Origin: Gammaproteobacteria bacterium
GTDB taxonomy: Bacteria > Pseudomonadota > Gammaproteobacteria > BMS3Bbin11
Direction: 5' to 3'
Length of the DNA stretch: 11,595 nucleotides
Assembly (NCBI GenBank): GCA_030617565.1
Contig: JAUWVE010000036.1
Location: 1-11,595 of the forward strand
Made by a program: the position numbers and the translations under genes. Numbering within the stretch: the stretch's first letter is position 1; every line of letters starts with the position of its first letter. This document shows, in pieces, positions 6,144 through 11,595 of the stretch. The notes under the pieces are model-generated. The model had not been told where the DNA came from, searched no databases, and saw nothing but the letters and a program-made list of their open reading frames with translations.

Positions 6144-7298
6144 ATGGACACCGAATCAGGCCAACAACGCAAGATTGCAAGCAAACGCGCAACCTTTGCC
6201 AGCATAATTGTCAATACTCTGCTCTCCGCCGGACAAATCTTTCTCGGCATCGTCGGCAACTCCCAGGCTCTGGTGGCTGATGGAGTCCATACCTTATCTG
6301 ATCTCAGTACTGATGCCCTGGTTCTCTATGCCATCTGGCATGGCAGCAAAGAAGCCGATGATGACCACCCCTATGGCCATGGCCGCATTGAAACTGCCGC
6401 AACGGTTTTTCTGGGATTATTGCTCGCCTTTGTCGGTGCAGCGATTGCTATCAATGCGGCATTACGGCTCACTGAGCCTGCAACAATCCTGACACCAGCG
6501 CCCATCACACTGCTGATGGCTGTGATCACCATATTCAGTAAGGAAGGTCTCTATCGCTACACCATAGGCATTGCTACCCGCTATAAATCCACTATTCTGC
6601 GTGCCAATGCCTGGCATCACCGCAGCGATGCCATCTCCTCAATTGTTGTCCTGATTGGTATTGGTGGCAGCATCATGGGACTGCCCTATTTTGATTCCCT
6701 CGCTGCCATAGGCCTTGGCACTATGATTATTCGTATGGGCCTGCTGCTAAGCTGGAATGCCCTTAAGGAACTGATTGATACGGCACTCAGTCACGAGGAA
6801 GTTGCAGCCATCCGGCAGGCAATCATCAATATTGATGGCGTAGTTGACCTGCATATGCTGCGTTCACGTCTAATGGGTGGACGCGCCCTGATCGATGTTC
6901 ACCTGCAGGTAGATGGCAATATCAGCGTCTCCGAGGGACACCAGATTTCAGAATTCGTACGACAGCGCCTCATTAATGACTTTGAAAGCGTTGATGAAGT
7001 ACTGGTTCATATCGACCCCGAAGACGATAAAATCAGCATGGCAAATGTCGATCTTCCGTTGCGTAGTGAAATGACGACATTTATAAATGAGGCTATTGCA
7101 GGTATTGACGGCTCAACGGCTGCCGAGAAAATTACCCTGCATTATCTCGAGGGCAGTATCAATGTCGACCTGACTTTCCCGACAATCGAAAATACCACCG
7201 ATGAGAAACGTCAGATGGTTGCCAGCAAGGTGGTAGAAACCCTGCACCAGCACCCGAATATCGGCAGTATTGAGATCTTCTTTCACTGTTTGCACTGA
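6144..7298 (+). CDS. Cation diffusion facilitator (CDF) metal transporter with extended C-terminus
   Basis: A 384-residue inner-membrane transporter of the CDF family, which exports divalent metals such as Zn, Fe or Mn by proton antiport. The transport-site motifs are H49-x3-D53 in ADGVHTLSD (helix 2) and H158-x3-D162 in AWHHRSDA (helix 5). DDDHPYGHGRIE (72-83) is the typical loop before helix 3. A cytoplasmic dimerisation domain occupies about 210-295. Unusually for a family whose E. coli model FieF is about 300 residues, about 85 more residues follow. They repeat the same helix-strand-strand-helix-strand pattern (EAIAGIDG, ITLHYLEGSINVDLTF, EKRQMVASKVVETL, IGSIEIFF). The metal specificity cannot be told. 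No ribosome site is clear before the ATG. It lies upstream of glnA, 214 nt away. Confidence 0.9.
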   Translation: MDTESGQQRKIASKRATFASIIVNTLLSAGQIFLGIVGNSQALVADGVHTLSDLSTDALVLYAIWHGSKEADDDHPYGHGRIETAATVFLGLLLAFVGAAIAINAALRLTEPATILTPAPITLLMAVITIFSKEGLYRYTIGIATRYKSTILRANAWHHRSDAISSIVVLIGIGGSIMGLPYFDSLAAIGLGTMIIRMGLLLSWNALKELIDTALSHEEVAAIRQAIINIDGVVDLHMLRSRLMGGRALIDVHLQVDGNISVSEGHQISEFVRQRLINDFESVDEVLVHIDPEDDKISMANVDLPLRSEMTTFINEAIAGIDGSTAAEKITLHYLEGSINVDLTFPTIENTTDEKRQMVASKVVETLHQHPNIGSIEIFFHCLH

Positions 7299-7323
7299 AA
7301 TTACTGTCTGCATTTGTATTTGC

Positions 7324-7338
7324 GCACTAATCTGGTGC
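7324..7338. promoter_or_regulatory. NtrC-type binding site upstream of glnA
   Basis: GCACTAATCTGGTGC has the GCAC-N7-GTGC layout of NtrC enhancer sites and closely resembles the E. coli glnA sites. It is centred about 182 bp before the glnA ATG, a usual enhancer distance. The presence of ntrB-ntrC two genes downstream supports it. A reversed pair, GTGC-N4-GCAC, lies at 7476-7487 near the start codon. Confidence 0.6.
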
Positions 7339-7366
7339 AAAATGACGCCTCATTTGATTTTACCCG

Positions 7367-7391
7367 TGCCTGATTGTCTTAAATTCAGGCA
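7367..7391. other. Hairpin in the CDF-glnA spacer
   Basis: TGCCTGA (7367-7373) and TCAGGCA (7385-7391) form a 7-bp stem with an 11-nt loop, followed by only three T. It may be a weak terminator of the transporter gene or a regulator site. Neither can be shown. Confidence 0.3.
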
Positions 7392-7512
7392 TTTGCGTAA
7401 CTGGCATGATTCATAAATTGTAACAAATACTCTATCAAGAATTTATTAAGTTTATTAAATCCATTTCGTATAACCGTGCTTTTGCACACTAGATATATAA
7501 AAGAGGAAATCA

Positions 7513-8919
7513 ATGTCCGCCGAAATTTTAAAGATGATCAAGGACAACGGGGTCAAGTTTGTTGACTTTCGTTTTACAGATACCCACGGAAAAGAACAGC
7601 ATGTTTCAGTTCCTTCTCACACAGTGAGCGAAAGTACGTTCGAAGATGGGAAAATGTTTGATGGCTCGTCTATCGCCGGCTGGAAAGGCATAAATGAATC
7701 AGACATGATCCTGATGCCAGACCCGTCAACAGCGGTTATGGATCCTTTCTTTGACGATCCGACACTGATCATACGTTGCGATATTCTCGAACCGGCAACC
7801 GGTGAAGGTTATGAAAGAGACCCACGCTCGATTGCCCATCGCGCTGAAGCCTATCTGAAATCTACCGGTATCGCTGATACCGCCTATTTCGGTCCGGAAC
7901 CAGAATTCTTTGTCTTCGACGATGTTCGCTGGGGCAATACCATGCAGGGCTCTTTCTTCAAGATCGACTCTGATGAATCTTCATGGAACTCTGAAAAGGT
8001 ATTTGAAGACGGCAACATCGGTCACCGACCTGGCGTGAAAGGCGGTTATTTCCCGGTACCGCCAGTTGATTCATTGCAAGACCTGCGCTCTGCCATGTGT
8101 CTTACCATGGAAGACATGGGTGTTGAAGTTGAAGTTCACCATCACGAAGTGGCTACAGCCGGCCAGTGCGAAATCGGTACCCGCTTCAACACACTGGTAA
8201 AACGTGCTGACGAGAATCAAATCCTGAAGTACTGTGTCCACAACATCGCACACGCCTATGGCAAGACAGCAACCTTCATGCCCAAGCCAGTCGTCGGCGA
8301 CAATGGTAATGGTATGCATGTCCATATGTCTCTGGCAAAAGACGGCAACAACATCTTCTCCGGTGATGAATACGGCGGGTTGTCTGAAACTGCACTTTAC
8401 TACATCGGCGGAGTTATAAAGCACGCCAAGGCACTGAATGCCTTCACCAATGCCTCCACCAACAGCTATAAGCGCCTGGTTCCCGGCTTTGAGGCCCCTG
8501 TGATGCTGGCATATTCGGCCCGTAACCGCTCTGCTTCTATCCGTATTCCATTCGACAGCAACCCTAAAGGGCGCCGCATCGAAGTGCGCTTCCCTGATCC
8601 TACCGCCAACCCTTATCTGGCATTCTCAGCACTGATGATGGCCGGCCTTGATGGCATCATCAACAAGATCCACCCTGGTGATTCTATGGACAAGGACCTG
8701 TACGACCTGCCCGCTGAAGAAGAAGCAATGATTCCTCAAGTAGCCAGTTCGTTTGAAGAAGCACTGACTGCACTGGATGCCGACCGCGACTTCCTCAAAG
8801 CAGGCGGCGTATTCACAGATGATGTGATCGACAGCTTCATAGACCTGAAAATGGAAGAAGTTACACAGTTGCGTATGAGCACTCACCCTGTTGAGTTCGA
8901 TCTTTACTACAGCTGCTGA
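7513..8919 (+). CDS. glnA: Glutamine synthetase type I
   Basis: A 468-residue GSI-beta glutamine synthetase, which makes glutamine from glutamate, ammonia and ATP in the cytosol as a dodecamer. Conserved blocks are seen in order: the N-terminal beta-grasp region with MFDGSSIAGWKGI (48-60), FGPEPEFFVFD (126-136), HHHEVATAGQCEI (209-221), GNGMHVHMS (265-273), NRSASIRIP (338-346) and RRIEVRFPDP (354-363). The adenylylation site is Y397 in KDLYDLPAEE, at the same residue number as in E. coli, so GlnE-type control is expected. GAGGAAAT sits just before the ATG. An NtrC-type site lies upstream and a strong terminator follows the gene. It heads the glnA-ntrB-ntrC cluster. Confidence 0.98.
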   Translation: MSAEILKMIKDNGVKFVDFRFTDTHGKEQHVSVPSHTVSESTFEDGKMFDGSSIAGWKGINESDMILMPDPSTAVMDPFFDDPTLIIRCDILEPATGEGYERDPRSIAHRAEAYLKSTGIADTAYFGPEPEFFVFDDVRWGNTMQGSFFKIDSDESSWNSEKVFEDGNIGHRPGVKGGYFPVPPVDSLQDLRSAMCLTMEDMGVEVEVHHHEVATAGQCEIGTRFNTLVKRADENQILKYCVHNIAHAYGKTATFMPKPVVGDNGNGMHVHMSLAKDGNNIFSGDEYGGLSETALYYIGGVIKHAKALNAFTNASTNSYKRLVPGFEAPVMLAYSARNRSASIRIPFDSNPKGRRIEVRFPDPTANPYLAFSALMMAGLDGIINKIHPGDSMDKDLYDLPAEEEAMIPQVASSFEEALTALDADRDFLKAGGVFTDDVIDSFIDLKMEEVTQLRMSTHPVEFDLYYSC

Positions 8920-8940
8920 GTTCATCTTACTAGCCTGTTA

Positions 8941-8973
8941 CAAAACGCCTCTATACGGGGCGTTTTGTTTTTC
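8941..8973 (+). terminator. Rho-independent terminator after glnA
   Basis: A 9-bp stem (CAAAACGCC at 8941-8949 with GGCGTTTTG at 8959-8967), extended by a wobble pair and one further pair, closes a 5-nt loop and is followed by a T-rich tail. It separates glnA from ntrB, so ntrBC expression must come from read-through or from a promoter in the 98-bp remainder of the spacer. Confidence 0.88.
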
Positions 8974-9034
8974 TGGCATCTGAAAAAACAAGCTCCAAGT
9001 ACAATTTCCAAGATGAAAAAATACCCCCGAAAAC

Positions 9035-9055
9035 TTGGAACTTGGAACTTGGAAC
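9035..9055. repeat. Heptamer tandem repeat, (TTGGAAC)3, before ntrB
   Basis: Three perfect tandem copies of TTGGAAC end 15 bp before the ntrB ATG. The same unit occurs in the five-copy tract at 514-548. Two decayed reverse-complement units (CTCCAAG at 8993-8999 and TTCCAAG at 9006-9012) lie upstream and could pair with any of the three copies. Confidence 0.9.
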
Positions 9056-9070
9056 TTTAAACTGCTTTCC

Positions 9071-10165
9071 ATGATCTCTAACACAAAAATTGACAGCAGC
9101 ATCTGCCGTTATCTGATTGAGAATATGGAAACGGCTGTGCTGTTGTTTAATTCTGAGTTAAAACTGACAGCCATCAATCCTGCTGCAGAGAATCTGTTGC
9201 AGGCCAGTGCACGCATGCTGTTGGGCCAAAGCCATGAGGCAATCTTCCTGCACAACACTGAGTGCCACGACATACTCACTACTATCCAGCAGGAAAACAG
9301 AACCATCACGGAGAGGGAAATCCGTCTGAAACTCATTACAGGAAATACCATCACTATTGATTTTGCTGCCACACCTCTCACTCGCACACAAAAGGTTTCA
9401 GACATTATTGTTGAAATTACCCAGGTTGACAGACTACTGAGACTCGCCCGTGAAGAACATCTGCAGGAACAATACCAGGCCACCAGACAAATACTCAAGG
9501 GTATCGCACATGAAGTAAAAAACCCCCTGGGTGGTTTGCGTGGCGCTGCACAACTGCTTGATATGGAACTAGAAAATGAAACACAGAAAGAATATACAGC
9601 TGTCATAATCAAAGAAGCTGATCGTTTATCCGACCTGGTGGACAAAATGGCAGGATCAAATCAGCCTCTGGAAATGAAACCGGTCAACATTCACATCTGT
9701 CTGGAACACGTTCGAACCCTGATCAGTTCCGAATACCCGGAGATGGTCAATATCATTACAAACTATGACCCCAGCCTGCCTGAAATACCCATCGATCAGG
9801 ATGCCATGACCCAGGTTATTTTAAATATTTCACGTAACGCCGTGCAGGCCATGCTCGACTCGCCAGAATCTTCTTCCGGAGAGCCTAACAGACTGCAGTT
9901 GAGCACGCGCCCGGTCGGTCGGTTTACTATCGGAAACACTCCCCACCGCACAATTTTACAAATTGATATTGAGGACAATGGCCCTGGAATAGAGGAAAAT
10001 TTGCAGGCAAAGGTATTTTACCCATTGATCACCAACAAGCCGGAAGGTACTGGGCTTGGGCTGTCCATCGTACAAAACATCATCAATCAGCACCACGGAC
10101 TGATAGAATTCACTTCTCAGCCGGGCAAAACAGTATTCTCCATTTTCCTGCCGCTTGCTGAATGA
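9071..10165 (+). CDS. ntrB: Nitrogen regulation sensor kinase/phosphatase NtrB (GlnL)
   Basis: A 364-residue cytosolic histidine kinase that phosphorylates, and dephosphorylates, NtrC according to nitrogen status, in known systems through PII. An N-terminal PAS domain (about 11-120, with AINPAAENLL) precedes the dimerisation/phosphotransfer helix GIAHEVKNPLGGLRGAAQLL, with H147 as the phosphorylated histidine. The catalytic domain has the N box ISRNAVQAM (N256), G1 DNGPGI (302-307), F box VFYPLITNK (315-323) and G2 GTGLGLS (326-332). The ATG at 9071 is chosen. A TTG at 9035 would make the heptamer repeat code for the first 12 residues. No Shine-Dalgarno is visible before the ATG. It overlaps a possible ntrC start by ATGA. 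Confidence 0.95.
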   Translation: MISNTKIDSSICRYLIENMETAVLLFNSELKLTAINPAAENLLQASARMLLGQSHEAIFLHNTECHDILTTIQQENRTITEREIRLKLITGNTITIDFAATPLTRTQKVSDIIVEITQVDRLLRLAREEHLQEQYQATRQILKGIAHEVKNPLGGLRGAAQLLDMELENETQKEYTAVIIKEADRLSDLVDKMAGSNQPLEMKPVNIHICLEHVRTLISSEYPEMVNIITNYDPSLPEIPIDQDAMTQVILNISRNAVQAMLDSPESSSGEPNRLQLSTRPVGRFTIGNTPHRTILQIDIEDNGPGIEENLQAKVFYPLITNKPEGTGLGLSIVQNIINQHHGLIEFTSQPGKTVFSIFLPLAE

Positions 10166-10185
10166 CTAACAAACGAGACACCCTT

Positions 10186-11595
10186 ATGGCTAAAAAGGCG
10201 ACTATCTGGCTTATTGATGATGATGACTCGATACGCTGGGTTCTGGATAAAGCTTTGTCTAAAGCAGGATTCAACACTGAAATATTCAGTTCTGCAGACG
10301 ACGCCCTGGAACATCTTCAGAGTGCCATTAAACAACCAGAGGTCATTGTTCCCGATATACGCATGCACGGCACCAGCGGGCTGGATCTACTTGAAAAGTT
10401 GCACAGCGAGCATCCTGAAATCCCTGTCATCATCATGACAGCACACACCGATCTTGATAGCGCTGTTGCATCGTACGATCAGGGTGCGTTTGAGTACCTG
10501 CCGAAACCGTTTGATATCAATGATGCTATTGCCCTGGTAGAACGCGCCGTCGAACATGCGCGGACTCAGAAGGTGAGCATTGCATCGTCAGAAGAGCAAA
10601 GCGCATTAATAATAGGCGAGGCACCGGCGATGCAGGACATCTTTCGTGCTATCGGACGCCTCAGCCAAAGTGATCTCACTGTGTTGATCTCCGGTGAGTC
10701 CGGTACAGGCAAAGAACTGGTGGCAGAATCCCTGCACCAGCATAGCCCTCGCCGCAAAGGCCCTTTTATTGCAATCAATACCGGCGCGATCCCGGGTGAA
10801 TTACTTGAATCAGAACTCTTCGGCCATGAAAAAGGGGCCTTTACCGGTGCTCTGGCACAGCATAAAGGGAGGTTCGAACAGGCCGAAGGCGGCACGCTTT
10901 TTCTCGATGAAATCGGCGATATGCCAGCAGAATCCCAGACCCGCCTGCTACGCGTTCTTTCCGAAGGCCGTTTTTTCCGCGTTGGTGGCCGCAAGGAAAT
11001 AAAAGTCGATGTCCGCATTGTCGCCGCAACCAACCAGGACCTGGAAAAACGCGTCAACGAGGGCAAGTTCCGTGAAGACCTGTTTCACCGTCTCAATGTT
11101 GTGCGTCTGCGCATCCCATCACTGCACGAACGCGCCGAAGACATTCCGCAGCTGCTGAAATTTTTCCTCAAACGTACAGCAAAAGAATTAAATATCGAGG
11201 AAAAACAACTCACTGACAAGGCAATGAATTTCCTCGGCTCCCTGCAATGGCCCGGCAACGTTCGACAACTGGAAAACACCTGTCGCTGGTTAAGTGTCAT
11301 GGCACCGTCCAAGCAGATAAGAGTTGATGATCTGCCGCCTGATCTGAAACAGAACTCAGTTGACACAATAACATCTACCGAAAGCTGGCAGGATGCCCTG
11401 CGACTGCAACTGAAAAAACAGTTTGCCCAGGATCAGGACAACATCCTCGAAGATCTGGAGCCTGAATTTGAACGCATCCTCATTGAAACAGCCCTTGAAC
11501 ACACAGGCAGACGAAAGATTGAAGCTGCACGTCTGCTTGGCTGGGGCAGGAATACGTTAACGCGTAAGCTGAAAGAATTATCGATAGAAGTTTAA
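10186..11595 (+). CDS. ntrC: Nitrogen regulation response regulator NtrC (GlnG)
   Basis: A 469-residue sigma-54 activator. Its receiver domain (1-125) has the acidic pocket DDDD (11-14), phospho-acceptor D57, T85 and K107. The AAA+ domain has Walker A GESGTGKE (170-177), sigma-54 loop GAFTGA (217-222), Walker B GGTLFLDEIGD (235-245) and WPGNVRQLEN (355-364). The C-terminal Fis-type helix-turn-helix occupies about 443-465 (RKIEAARLLGWGRNTLTRKL). NtrB phosphorylates D57 and the oligomer remodels sigma-54 holoenzyme at promoters such as glnA. The ATG at 10186 matches the family N-terminus. An ATG at 10162 overlapping the ntrB stop (ATGA) would add eight residues and couple translation. One oddity is that the near-invariant proline at D+4 is H61. 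The TAA stop is the last codon of the window. Confidence 0.96.
   Translation: MAKKATIWLIDDDDSIRWVLDKALSKAGFNTEIFSSADDALEHLQSAIKQPEVIVPDIRMHGTSGLDLLEKLHSEHPEIPVIIMTAHTDLDSAVASYDQGAFEYLPKPFDINDAIALVERAVEHARTQKVSIASSEEQSALIIGEAPAMQDIFRAIGRLSQSDLTVLISGESGTGKELVAESLHQHSPRRKGPFIAINTGAIPGELLESELFGHEKGAFTGALAQHKGRFEQAEGGTLFLDEIGDMPAESQTRLLRVLSEGRFFRVGGRKEIKVDVRIVAATNQDLEKRVNEGKFREDLFHRLNVVRLRIPSLHERAEDIPQLLKFFLKRTAKELNIEEKQLTDKAMNFLGSLQWPGNVRQLENTCRWLSVMAPSKQIRVDDLPPDLKQNSVDTITSTESWQDALRLQLKKQFAQDQDNILEDLEPEFERILIETALEHTGRRKIEAARLLGWGRNTLTRKLKELSIEV

Noticed and set aside
8071..8424. Antisense open frame inside glnA
   Set aside because: It lies opposite a well-conserved coding region and shows no family motif. 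It reflects glnA codon structure.
9035..9070. A TTG-initiated N-terminal extension of NtrB encoded by the heptamer repeat
   Set aside because: It would make the first 12 residues derive from repeat DNA. The ATG at 9071 gives the normal NtrB N-terminus, so the longer start is unlikely.
10566..11066. Long antisense open frame opposite ntrC
   Set aside because: It mirrors the AAA+ domain codons, has low-complexity Ser/Arg/Pro composition, and no ribosome site or family match.

Overview
The window reads as ordinary gammaproteobacterial chromosome of mid G+C content. Three arrangements support this: glnA followed by ntrB-ntrC, a cytochrome c4 gene divergent from the GTPase gene engB, and the small DUF465 and DUF3301 genes. 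I cannot name a genus. No phage, transposase, CRISPR array, rRNA or tRNA gene was seen, and the gene content is almost entirely housekeeping. The less ordinary features are mainly in the intergenic DNA.

Layout. On the minus strand at the left are a MazG-like nucleotide pyrophosphohydrolase (61-381) and a YgjP/SprT-like zinc metallopeptidase (559-1296). Between them is a 135-bp block of three different 7-bp tandem repeats (414-548). Divergent from these is a PHP phosphoesterase of the RNase AM/YciV type (1420-2259). A probable three-gene operon follows: DUF465/YdcH protein, DUF3301 membrane-anchored protein, and a radical SAM protein of the TatD-associated type (2378-3563). The convergent gap to cytochrome c4 holds a REPIN-like inverted repeat (3629-3710) and a strong terminator (3764-3789). 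Cytochrome c4 (3811-4434, minus) has a good sigma-70 promoter and lies back to back with engB (4684-5289). A small four-helix membrane protein (5300-5722, minus) converges on engB. After a 421-bp gene-free stretch comes a cation diffusion facilitator with an extra C-terminal domain (6144-7298).

The right third is the nitrogen-regulation cluster: glnA (7513-8919) with an NtrC-type operator upstream, a terminator, then ntrB (9071-10165) and ntrC (10186-11595). Glutamine synthetase makes glutamine. NtrB senses nitrogen status, through PII in the known systems, and phosphorylates NtrC. NtrC then activates sigma-54 promoters. Its AAA+ domain here keeps the GAFTGA sigma-54 contact loop.

The points most worth a second look are the heptameric repeats, one family of which recurs directly in front of ntrB, the REPIN, the duplicated-looking cytoplasmic domain of the cation transporter, and a glnA leader with an NtrC box but no clear -24/-12 promoter. 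I found no convincing new multi-gene system.
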